Origin: UBA6136 sp044351045
Lineage (GTDB): Bacteria > Pseudomonadota > Gammaproteobacteria > Methylococcales > Methylococcaceae
NCBI GenBank assembly: GCA_044351045.1
Contig: JBILGM010000015.1
Span: 1 to 56,436, forward strand
Direction of reading: 5' to 3'
Length of the DNA stretch: 56,436 nt
In this document: positions 32,416-40,578 of the stretch, piece by piece
Layout of the letters: every line of letters begins with the position of its first letter
How positions within the stretch are numbered: the first letter of the stretch is position 1
The notes under the pieces: model-generated
What the model saw: the letters and a program-made list of their open reading frames with translations, nothing else
Databases searched by the model: none
Told to the model about the DNA's origin: nothing
Made by a program: the position numbers and the translations under genes

Positions 32416-34032
32416 ATGCTGGCACCGCGGGTGAATCGCTGGGATGAGGTTCCGAAACGCCGCATGCGGTTGTGGTTGACATTTTCCCTAGTTCTCAGCG
32501 GCTGCGAGTTAATTGGTCCGGATTTCCAGAAGCCGGATAGCGCTGCTGAAAACGGCTGGCAAGACCGAAAGGATGGCCGGGTGAGCCAGTGTAGTTCAGA
32601 TTACCGTGCTTGGTGGAAAAGCTTCAGCGACCCGGTGCTGGATGAGTTAATCCAGACTGCGTATCGGGAGAATTTATCCCTGCGGGAAGCGGGTTTGCGA
32701 ATTCTGGAAGCACGTGCCCAGTTGGGTATCGCTGTCGGTGACTTCTACCCCCAGAAACAGCACCTGACCGGATTCACCGACTACATCAAGCTACCGTCGG
32801 GCGCGCCCAGTGAACGGCTTCCCGACCAGACCGGTAGCCTGCCGCCATTCTGGTGGAGCCGGATGGGGATTGCTGCCAGTTGGGAACTCGATATATGGGG
32901 CAAATTCCGCCGGGCTATCGAGGCGGCCGATGCCCAGATGTTGGCCACCATTGCGGCTTATGATGCATCCATCGTGTCGCTGACGGCGGACGTTGCGACG
33001 ACCTACATACGTATTCGCACGCTGGAAAAAAAGCTCGATATTGCGCGGAACAACGTCCAGGCGCAATTGAGTAACTTGCGGATTGCGGAGGCTAAGTTTC
33101 GTGGTGGAAGTTCTTCCCGCCGCGATGTTGAGCAGGCCAAAACCGTACTGGGGGGCACCCAGGCTTCGATCCCCTCGCTGGATTCTCAGGTTCGTCAGGC
33201 AAAAAACGCACTCAGCGTCTTGCTGGGACAACCGCCCGGTAATCTGGAAAAGCCCCTAGGTTCAAGTCAGCACTATGCACAAATTCCGGCCCCTCCTTTA
33301 CAGGTCGCTGTAGGTATTCCGCTCGATCTGCTGCGCCGAAGGCCGGACATCCGTGAGGCCGAATATCAGGCTCAGATGCAGTCGGCCCAGATCGGCATCA
33401 CAAAGGCCCAACTCTATCCCGCGTTCTCCCTGAGTGGCAGCTTTTCCTTTGTTTCTTCTACGGCGAACGGAATGAGCCTCGGGGATATGTTTCAGTGGGG
33501 TAACCAGTTTTACCGCTTTGGTCCAGCAGTCCAGTGGAATATCTTCAATTACGGCCAGATCACGAATCAGGTTCGCGCAAATGACGCAATGTTCCAGGCT
33601 AAATTGGTGAATTACCAGAATACCGTGCTAAACGCGCAAAGAGAGGTCGAGGATGGTTTGATCAGCTTCCTCAAGGCGCAGGATGCGGCTGAATATCTGG
33701 CGCAGAGTACCGCGGCCGCAAAACGTTCACTGGAACTCGCCACCCTACAGTACAAGGAGGGAATCGCCGATTTCACCACGGTCCTCACTGCGGAACAGTC
33801 GCTGCTCTCCCAGCAGGACAATTTTGCTTCCGCGCTGGGCGACATCGCGACAGGCTTGGTCAGCGTTTATCGTGGTCTGGGTGGGGGTTGGCAGATTCGC
33901 GAGGGTCAGGAGTTTTTGCCGGAGCCCATCAAGGCTGCCATGGCCAACCGCACCAATTGGGGTGATCTGCTGGCACCTGCGCCGGTCCCCAAGGGACCGG
34001 CCAAAGGTACGGTTCGAATGCCGGACTGGTAG
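32416..34032 (+). CDS. Outer-membrane efflux lipoprotein (NodT/OprM, TolC superfamily)
   Basis: Outer-membrane channel of a tripartite efflux pump, ~520-538 aa. A signal peptide ends in the lipobox LSGCELIGPDFQKP, typical of OprM/NodT. Two repeated outer-membrane-efflux domains follow, with landmarks WWKSFSDPVLDELI, ELDIWGKFRRAIEAA and IPLDLLRRRPDIREAEY (the conserved RRPDI block) and AVQWNIFNYG. The start is uncertain: ATG 32416, or ATG 32464 (MRLWLTFSLVLSGC), which gives a more normal signal length. It is the first gene of an operon with the adaptor and pump, the reverse of the usual order. Confidence 0.9.
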   Translation: MLAPRVNRWDEVPKRRMRLWLTFSLVLSGCELIGPDFQKPDSAAENGWQDRKDGRVSQCSSDYRAWWKSFSDPVLDELIQTAYRENLSLREAGLRILEARAQLGIAVGDFYPQKQHLTGFTDYIKLPSGAPSERLPDQTGSLPPFWWSRMGIAASWELDIWGKFRRAIEAADAQMLATIAAYDASIVSLTADVATTYIRIRTLEKKLDIARNNVQAQLSNLRIAEAKFRGGSSSRRDVEQAKTVLGGTQASIPSLDSQVRQAKNALSVLLGQPPGNLEKPLGSSQHYAQIPAPPLQVAVGIPLDLLRRRPDIREAEYQAQMQSAQIGITKAQLYPAFSLSGSFSFVSSTANGMSLGDMFQWGNQFYRFGPAVQWNIFNYGQITNQVRANDAMFQAKLVNYQNTVLNAQREVEDGLISFLKAQDAAEYLAQSTAAAKRSLELATLQYKEGIADFTTVLTAEQSLLSQQDNFASALGDIATGLVSVYRGLGGGWQIREGQEFLPEPIKAAMANRTNWGDLLAPAPVPKGPAKGTVRMPDW

Positions 34033-34053
34033 TAACTGCATGAGTACCCTTTC

Positions 34054-35220
34054 ATGACGCCGAAAACTTTCACGAACTTTTTTGCATCGCAAAGCCCATC
34101 CGGCCATCTGTTAATTGCCTTAGGGTTGGCTCTGGGCCTTGCGGGGTGTGATGCGCCCAATTCCTATCAGGCTCCCCCCCCGCCCGAGGTGACGGTGAGC
34201 CATCCGCGGCAGGGTCTGGTGACACGTCACCTGGAGTTGACCGGGAACACTCAGGCTCTCTACACCGTTCAACTGCGGGCACGGGTCGAAGGATTTCTGG
34301 AGAAGGTGCTTTTCAAGGAGGGGGACATTGTCCAGGAGGGGCAGGTGCTGTTTGTCATCCAGCAGAATACTTATCAGTCCAAGCTCAAGGAAGCCGAGGC
34401 GAAGCTTCTGGCCGCGAAGGCCCGCTTGCTGCATTCGGAAACCGAATTCAAGCGCTTCACCGGGCTTGTGCAGCAGGACGCGGCGGCCCAGACTGATGTG
34501 GATCGATGGCATTACGAACGTGATGCCAACAAGGCGGACGTCATGTCTGCTGAGGCTCAGGTGGAGTTGGCCAAGTTGAACCTTGGCTATACCACGGTCA
34601 GGGCTCCGTTCCAGGGCCGCATCAGCCGCCGTTACAAGGACCCGGGCAACGTAGTGGGCGCCGGGGAGGAAACAGTTCTTGCCGATATCAACAAGATCGA
34701 TCCGATCTACGTTTACTTCACTATCAGTGAGCAGGATCTGCTGCGCATCCGGAGGGAAAATCCGCAGATAACCGCCGCAACCGCCCGGCCCAATTTGCCA
34801 GTCGACGTGGGTTTCGCCAACGAGAACGGATTTCCCCATCGCGCCAGGCTGGACTATGCCGACATTCAGGTGGACAGCACCAGCGGGACCCTGCAGCTTC
34901 GTGCCACTCTGGCCAATTCCGATTACCGGATTCTTCCCGGGCTGTTTGCCCGCATCCGGGGTGAGCAGTTGCAACCGCAGGAAAGTTTGCTGCTGCCCGA
35001 GGAGGCGATAGGCTATGATCAGGGTGGCCCGTATGTGCTGGTCGTCGACGATCAGTTGATCGTCTCTCGCCGTGGCGTGACGCTGGGGCCGCTGGTCGAT
35101 AGGGAATACGCCATTGATGCGGGACTTTCGCTGGTTGACACTGTTATCGTAAATGGCCAGATGAGGGCGATCCCCGGACATAAAGTCAAGGGCATCCCGG
35201 CCGGATCAGGACAGCCATGA
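34054..35220 (+). CDS. RND efflux membrane-fusion (adaptor) lipoprotein
   Basis: Periplasmic adaptor linking the RND pump to the outer-membrane channel. 388 aa with signal peptide and lipobox LAGC (residues ~29-32), then the MFP order: barrel-sandwich/lipoyl (LTGNTQALYTVQLRARVEG; KEGDIVQEGQVLF), helical hairpin (~100-165), second lipoyl half (LNLGYTTVRAPFQGRISRR), and beta-barrel (IDPIYVYFTISEQDLL). It matches the AcrA/MexA family. Stop and pump start overlap (ATGA at 35217-35220), indicating translational coupling. Confidence 0.92.
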   Translation: MTPKTFTNFFASQSPSGHLLIALGLALGLAGCDAPNSYQAPPPPEVTVSHPRQGLVTRHLELTGNTQALYTVQLRARVEGFLEKVLFKEGDIVQEGQVLFVIQQNTYQSKLKEAEAKLLAAKARLLHSETEFKRFTGLVQQDAAAQTDVDRWHYERDANKADVMSAEAQVELAKLNLGYTTVRAPFQGRISRRYKDPGNVVGAGEETVLADINKIDPIYVYFTISEQDLLRIRRENPQITAATARPNLPVDVGFANENGFPHRARLDYADIQVDSTSGTLQLRATLANSDYRILPGLFARIRGEQLQPQESLLLPEEAIGYDQGGPYVLVVDDQLIVSRRGVTLGPLVDREYAIDAGLSLVDTVIVNGQMRAIPGHKVKGIPAGSGQP

Positions 35221-38200
35221 TCTCCAGATTCTTCATCGAACGGCCCATCTTCGCCAACGTTATTGCGATCGTTACCATCATCCTGGGATTGGTCAGCCTG
35301 TTCAATCTGCCGATCGCCCAGTACCCGAACATCGTCCCCCCTACTATCCAAGTGCTGACTCGCTATCCGGGAGCCAGCGCAGAGATCATCGCCAAGACCG
35401 TTGGCATCCCCATCGAGCAGGGGGTGAACGGCGTCGAGAATTCGTTGTACATGTCCTCGACCAGCGGCTCGGACGGAACCTACACCCTGACCATCACCTT
35501 CCGGGTCGGCACCGATCTGAATGCAGCGCTGAGCCTCGTGCAGAATCTGGTGAATGGGCAGCTGGCACAGTTGCCGGATGCGGTACAGAAGCAGGGCATC
35601 AATATTCGCAAGGTGTCCACCAACATCCTCCAGGCCGTTAGTATCTATGCCGAGGACGAACGCTACGAGGAGACCTATCTTTCCAACTATGCGCTGATCA
35701 ATCTGCAATACCCGCTGGGGCGAATTCCAGGAGTCGGTCAGGTGAAGGTGCTGGGAGCGGGTTCGTACAGTATGCGGATCTGGTTAAACCCGGAGCGGCT
35801 CAAGTATTTTGGCCTCACTACTGTGGATGTGGCGGATGCGGTCAAGCAGCAGAATACCCAAGTGGTCGCCGGTCAGCTGGGTGGGCCTCCCGTGCCGGAT
35901 AATCAGTCCTTTCAGCTGACGGTCAACGCACTGGGCCGGCTCGACGATGTCGAGGAGTTCGAGGACATCATCGTCAAAACCGTCCCGCCGAAACCAGGTC
36001 AGGCCGCCCAGATCGTCCGCATCCGTGACATCGCACGAGTAGAGTTGAGCCAGCAGGCTTACAGCAACTTTGCAGGCTTTTCCGGCCACAAGGCTGCCCA
36101 GATTCTGGTGTATGCCCTGCCGGGTGCGAATGCGATCGAGGTGGGCAAACAGGTCCGTCAGGAGGTGGAGCGGCGAGCCAAGGACTTTCCTGAGGGTCTG
36201 ACCTATGCTATCCGCTACGATACGACCGATTTCATCCAGCAATCGATTGATGCCGTCTACGAAACGCTGTACGAAGCGGGTCTGCTAGTGCTGGCGGTCG
36301 TGGTGCTTTTCCTGCAGAACTGGCGGGCCACGCTGGTACCGGCTACCACGGTCCCCGTGACCATCATTGGCGCTTTTGCGGCCATGGCCATGCTGGGGTT
36401 TTCGGTGAATCTGATGACCCTGTTCGCCCTGATTCTGGCCATCGGCATCGTGGTGGATGATGCCATCGTCATTGTGGAAAACGCTTCCCATCACATCGAA
36501 AAAGGCCTGACGCCCAAGGACGCGGCGATCAAGGCGATGAGCCAGATGACCGGCCCGGTCATTGGCATCACTTTGGTCCTCTCGGCGGTATTCCTGCCGG
36601 CGGCCTTTTTGCCGGGAATCACCGGACAGCTGTTTCGTCAGTTCGCGCTGGTCATTGCTGCGACCGCCATCATCAGTGCCATCAATGCATTGACGCTCAA
36701 GCCGGCGCAATGTGCTATGTATCTCAGGCCACGTCCATCAGATTACCGGCCGAATGTCTTCTATCGTGCCTTCAACCAGGGATATGGTTTGGTCGAGAGT
36801 GCCTATACGGCCCTGGTGCGCTGGATGGTGCAGCGACCAGTATCGATGAGCCTGGTGTTTTTTTCGATCATCGCCGGGGGCGGTTGGCTGTTCGTCCATC
36901 ATCAGACCGGATTTCTGCCGATCGAGGACCAGGGTTACGCCATCGTTGTGGGCAAGTTGCCGGAAGGAGCCGCTCAGCCTCGCGTTCGGGCGGCGGTCAA
37001 GCAGGTGGAGGCGGTGCTCAAGGAGACGCCGGGTATTTCCGATTGGGTGACGATTGGTGGGTTCTCCATGCTGGATGCGGCGAATCTGAGCAATGCCTTC
37101 AGTCTCTTTGCCATTTATGATCCCTGGGAAAAGCGTGGCGCGGGGCTGGACCAGAAGGCAATTCTCGCCGATCTTAAGCGGCGTCTAGATCCCATTCAGG
37201 AGGCGCGTATCGCTACGGTGACGCCGCCACCCATCGCCGGATTGGGCCAAGCTGGCGGTCTGCAGTTGATGGTGGAGGACCGCCGCAGTCTCGGTTTGCC
37301 GGAACTGCAGCGCGCCGTGCTGGAACTGCAGCGCGCCGGGGCAACACAGTCCGGCCTGGCTTTCCTCGGTACGACTTTCAGTGCCCAGAGCCCGCAACTC
37401 TTCCTCGATATCGATCGGGTCAAGGCGCAAACTCTGTCGGTACCCATGGATAACGTCTTCGCCACCTTGCAGGCTTTTCTGGGTTCTTCCTACGTCAACC
37501 TGTTCAACAAATTCGACCAGTCCTTTCAGGTCTATGTGCAGGCCGATGCGCCCTATCGTCTGAAGATCGATGACATCAAGAACCTGAATGTCCGCAATTC
37601 CAATGGCGTGATGGTGCCGCTGGGCGCGCTGCTCAAGGTCGAGCGGCAAGTAGGCTCCGAGCTGGTGACGCGTTACAACCTGTACCCGGCCGCATCGGTT
37701 TTTGGAGCGCCGGCCCCGGGTTTCAGTGGAGGGGATGCCATTCAACTGATGGAGCAAATGGCGGACAGTGTGGTGCCGCGAGGTTTGGCCATGGATTGGA
37801 CAGCCACCGCCTATCAGCAGAAGCTGCTGGGCAATACGGCCTACTATGTCTACGCCCTTTCCCTGTTGCTGGTGTTTCTGGTGCTGGCGGCCCAATACGA
37901 AAGCTGGCTGAGCCCCCTGGCCGTGATCATGGTGGTGCCGATGGCTCTGGTCGGGGTCATCCTTGCGCAAATTTCCCGACATTTCGACAACAATCTTTAC
38001 ACCCAGGTGGGGCTTGTTCTGATGATCGCGCTGGCTAGCAAGAATGCGATTCTGGTGGTGGAATTCGCCCGGGAATTAAGGGATGAGGGCATGTCTATCG
38101 TCGAGGCGGCGGTTGAGGCAACCCGTCAGCGGTTCCGACCAATCCTGATGACCTCATTTGCCTTTATTTTGGGCGTAGTTCCGCTACTGAAGGCACATGG

Positions 38201-38360
38201 GGCGGGCGCAGCGAGCCAGCAAGCCATTGGAACGGTGGTGTTTGGCGGTATGCTGGCTTCAACTTTGTTGGCTATTCCTTTTGTCCCTGTTTTCTATGTG
38301 ATTACCCAGCGCTGGACTGAGCGTCGGCGTTCGGACAAGTCAGCCAGGGAAGCTTCATAG
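35217..38360 (+). CDS. RND multidrug efflux pump, HAE1 family
   Basis: Inner-membrane proton-driven exporter of 1047 aa, the length of AcrB/MexB. Twelve membrane segments are arranged in two repeats with large periplasmic loops. It opens SRFFIERPIFANVIAI, the TM4 proton-relay aspartates are in GIVVDDAIVIVEN, and the second half has ASKNAILVVEFARE and RQRFRPILMTSFAFILGVVPL. The trimeric pump would work with the preceding adaptor and channel. Substrates cannot be predicted; solvent, dye or antibiotic export is usual in HAE1. It ends convergent with the SoxYZ-like gene, 42 bp apart. Confidence 0.94.
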   Translation: MISRFFIERPIFANVIAIVTIILGLVSLFNLPIAQYPNIVPPTIQVLTRYPGASAEIIAKTVGIPIEQGVNGVENSLYMSSTSGSDGTYTLTITFRVGTDLNAALSLVQNLVNGQLAQLPDAVQKQGINIRKVSTNILQAVSIYAEDERYEETYLSNYALINLQYPLGRIPGVGQVKVLGAGSYSMRIWLNPERLKYFGLTTVDVADAVKQQNTQVVAGQLGGPPVPDNQSFQLTVNALGRLDDVEEFEDIIVKTVPPKPGQAAQIVRIRDIARVELSQQAYSNFAGFSGHKAAQILVYALPGANAIEVGKQVRQEVERRAKDFPEGLTYAIRYDTTDFIQQSIDAVYETLYEAGLLVLAVVVLFLQNWRATLVPATTVPVTIIGAFAAMAMLGFSVNLMTLFALILAIGIVVDDAIVIVENASHHIEKGLTPKDAAIKAMSQMTGPVIGITLVLSAVFLPAAFLPGITGQLFRQFALVIAATAIISAINALTLKPAQCAMYLRPRPSDYRPNVFYRAFNQGYGLVESAYTALVRWMVQRPVSMSLVFFSIIAGGGWLFVHHQTGFLPIEDQGYAIVVGKLPEGAAQPRVRAAVKQVEAVLKETPGISDWVTIGGFSMLDAANLSNAFSLFAIYDPWEKRGAGLDQKAILADLKRRLDPIQEARIATVTPPPIAGLGQAGGLQLMVEDRRSLGLPELQRAVLELQRAGATQSGLAFLGTTFSAQSPQLFLDIDRVKAQTLSVPMDNVFATLQAFLGSSYVNLFNKFDQSFQVYVQADAPYRLKIDDIKNLNVRNSNGVMVPLGALLKVERQVGSELVTRYNLYPAASVFGAPAPGFSGGDAIQLMEQMADSVVPRGLAMDWTATAYQQKLLGNTAYYVYALSLLLVFLVLAAQYESWLSPLAVIMVVPMALVGVILAQISRHFDNNLYTQVGLVLMIALASKNAILVVEFARELRDEGMSIVEAAVEATRQRFRPILMTSFAFILGVVPLLKAHGAGAASQQAIGTVVFGGMLASTLLAIPFVPVFYVITQRWTERRRSDKSAREAS

Positions 38361-38402
38361 GCGCTATTCAGATCCGCCTCAGCGTCACCCGGCGGGTTCA
38401 CT

Positions 38403-39218
38403 TCACGGAATGATGGCTTGACTGGCTGAATACACGCTGCCGAGGTTATCCCTGATTTCCGCCTTCAATTCCCCCACTTTGTTTGGAGTGAAGTAGAAGC
38501 GGAGGTTGGGATCAGCGCTGATGGCGATGTCGGTTTTGGCAGTCATGACCGGTGCGCCCTCAAAGCTGACCTTGACATCGGTGACGTAGTGAGCGGGTTG
38601 CACAATCCGGCTGATCTGATCCATCTGCATGCCAGTAATGTTGGGGTGGCTGACCAGCAGTTGAGCCGGGTTGGGCTGGCCGAGAGTGGCCTTATCGCCG
38701 TCGAACTTGAATTTCATTTTTCCCATACGCGCCTTTGCGGCCTCAAGGTCGGTGCCAATCGGTGCAGAGCAACCCCCGCTGGCTTTCACAAAGGCCTTGG
38801 CCATGTGCAGTTTGCCATCATTGGTTTCCGCAATGGCACGAACATGGGTGTAGGCATTGAATCGCATGCGAGTGGCGATGTCGGCCTTGCCACTCTCCGG
38901 AGTGAAGTCGAATGAAGCTGAGAACGGCACCGGGTTGTTGTCGATGATGACGGTTATATTCTTGATGTAATGATCCGCAGTCTGCGGGAATTTGCTGGTA
39001 ATCTGGAGGGGAACCAGCGCGGGGTCCTCGGCGCGATAGGGTGCCGTGATCTCTACCGTCTGCTGGTCTTCCTCAATGGTGCGATCGGAGAAAAACTTCT
39101 GTTTAAGGTTGGTATTCCAGGCCGTTTCGTCTTCTCCCTCGGCGCGAGGCGTGGGCGAGGTCAGGACCAATCCGGCGATGATCATCAGGATTCGGGGCGA
39201 TGTGACTGAGATTTTCAT
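38403..39218 (-). CDS. Quinoprotein dehydrogenase-associated SoxYZ-like carrier protein
   Basis: A 271-aa exported protein that fuses a SoxY-like half (residues ~45-165) and a SoxZ-like half (~175-270: PNPAQLLVSHPNITGMQMDQ; NLRFYFTPNKVGELKAEIRD). The swinging-arm cysteine of SoxY appears as GGCSAPIG near residue 150, inside the chain because the halves are fused. This family is found next to PQQ dehydrogenases and a metallo-beta-lactamase-fold partner; its cargo is not established. ATG 39218 follows AAGGAG; the frame is open upstream to 39314 without a ribosome site. It is transcribed away from xoxF after the metallohydrolase gene. Confidence 0.85.
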   Translation of the reverse strand: MKISVTSPRILMIIAGLVLTSPTPRAEGEDETAWNTNLKQKFFSDRTIEEDQQTVEITAPYRAEDPALVPLQITSKFPQTADHYIKNITVIIDNNPVPFSASFDFTPESGKADIATRMRFNAYTHVRAIAETNDGKLHMAKAFVKASGGCSAPIGTDLEAAKARMGKMKFKFDGDKATLGQPNPAQLLVSHPNITGMQMDQISRIVQPAHYVTDVKVSFEGAPVMTAKTDIAISADPNLRFYFTPNKVGELKAEIRDNLGSVYSASQAIIP

Positions 39219-39285
39219 GCTGAAACTCCTTGGTGGGTGAGGGGGGTGATCTTGGTTTTGGGGCCGAGTCTGCACGTTCATGAAT

Positions 39286-40224
39286 TCAATCGTCCTCCCA
39301 TTCCAATTCGGCAAACGCGGTCGCGATGTTGCGCTTGTGAAAATCGTCGAACAACTGCCAGTCGGGTCGCATCGACTGGCCGATCTCGTTCATGGCCTGC
39401 TCGATGGTTTTGCCGGCCTTGATGGCGGCGCGAATCTCGGTTTGTAGGGGCTTCAGGTAGTGCTCCTCGCCCATGAGCGCTAGCGGCCAGGCGGCAACGA
39501 CAGGTCCGTGGCCGGGGACCACCCGCTTGGCATCGATCTTTCGAAGCTTCTCGATCTCGCTGAGCCAACCGTTAAGACTGCCATCCACCACCGGAACATG
39601 TCCCATGAAGAGCAGATCACCGAGCCACAAGGTGCCCGTTTGGGTGTCGAGAATACTCAGGTCATTATCGGTATGAGCCGTGGGGTGAGCGATCAGTCGC
39701 AGCGTTCTACCACCGAGGTCCAGTTCAAGGGTGTCTTTGACGGGCCGGTCGGGCGGCACAAAATGTTCGGGCGACAGCGCGAATCCCAGTTCACTATTGG
39801 CCTTTTCCCGGTAGTAAGGCGCCCTGAGTGCCATCGCCTGGGCTAGCTTGTGATGACCTACGAAGCTGATGCCCTCCGTCTTGAAGGCAAGGTTGCCGAA
39901 AATGTGGTCGGGATGGACGTGGGTGTTGATGACGTAACAGATGGGTGTTTGGCTGAACTTCCCGATGTGCTGTCTCAGGGACAGTCCCTGCTCCGGGCTA
40001 CCTCCGCTATCGATGACGGCAATGCAGCGCTCACCGATAATGAATCCGATATTGGCGATCTCGCCTCTGTTGTGTTGGTCAGGCAGTTGATGAACGCCCT
40101 GATGCACATAGACTCCCGTTGCGATTTCCTTAAGAGAGAGTTCCTCGGCAGTGGCCTGGTCCGGACTGGTCAGCAGGAATGGGGCGAAAACCCAAATGAA
40201 AGAACGGGAGGCAAGTGAGACCAT
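39286..40224 (-). CDS. Quinoprotein relay system zinc metallohydrolase (MBL fold)
   Basis: A 312-aa exported protein: signal peptide residues 1-~26, then a metallo-beta-lactamase fold with the zinc motif NTHVHPDHIFGN (H-x-H-x-D-H), the second-site residues in HPTAHTDNDLSIL, and PGHGPV near the C-terminus. It belongs to the group seen next to PQQ-dependent alcohol dehydrogenases and SoxYZ-like carriers, so it probably acts in the periplasm on the carrier or its cargo. Divergent from xoxF across a 354-bp leader, and followed by the carrier gene on the same strand. Enzyme activity is inferred. Confidence 0.85.
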   Translation of the reverse strand: MVSLASRSFIWVFAPFLLTSPDQATAEELSLKEIATGVYVHQGVHQLPDQHNRGEIANIGFIIGERCIAVIDSGGSPEQGLSLRQHIGKFSQTPICYVINTHVHPDHIFGNLAFKTEGISFVGHHKLAQAMALRAPYYREKANSELGFALSPEHFVPPDRPVKDTLELDLGGRTLRLIAHPTAHTDNDLSILDTQTGTLWLGDLLFMGHVPVVDGSLNGWLSEIEKLRKIDAKRVVPGHGPVVAAWPLALMGEEHYLKPLQTEIRAAIKAGKTIEQAMNEIGQSMRPDWQLFDDFHKRNIATAFAELEWEDD

Positions 40225-40578
40225 GGTGATTTGTGGGGCTGTCGCTGAAAGGATGGGCGATCATGGATGTGGATTTTCAGCCCGGCTGACGATCAAATCA
40301 ATCTATTTGCCGTCGTGTGTTGCTGTCCTGGTTATTCGGGTCCGGAATGCGAATGGGATGATGACTTGCGGTGGGGCCGACAGTGATTTTGTATGTTTTC
40401 AGTCGTTGACTTTTGAGGTGAAATCCTTCAACTTACGCTCCCAAACGGGCATCTTCGGGAGATTTTCCCGTTTTTTGTATGTCATACATCTGCTGAAAAA
40501 AACCACGACTCTTGCGGTCGTAGGTGTGAATAAGCGTTCGAATGCGTATTTTTGCCTTATATCTGAGGAGGATAGACG
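40225..40578. promoter_or_regulatory. xoxF leader and divergent promoter region
   Basis: A 354-bp gene-free stretch between the metallohydrolase gene and xoxF. It contains a possible -35 TTGACT at 40406-40411, a hairpin plus T-run (40443-40476), a perfect inverted repeat TGTATG T CATACA (40476-40488), a small hairpin ACGAC...GTCGT (about 40503-40520), and an imperfect hairpin around TTCGAA followed by five T (about 40527-40549). The xoxF ribosome site GAGGAGGAT lies just before the ATG. The transcription start is not known, so which of these act in RNA or DNA is open. Confidence 0.55.
40443..40476 (+). terminator. Terminator-like hairpin inside the xoxF leader
   Basis: Outer arms AAACGGG and CCCGTTT enclose an inner ATCT...AGAT stem, and a run of six T follows. 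It lies ~100 bp upstream of xoxF and points the same way as xoxF. No plus-strand gene ends just before it, so it may be an attenuator in the xoxF leader, or it may block antisense read-through into xoxF. Confidence 0.5.

Noticed and set aside
34120..35181. A 353-aa open frame antisense to the efflux adaptor gene
   Set aside because: Shadow frame; the sense gene has lipobox, domains and operon overlap that settle the coding strand.
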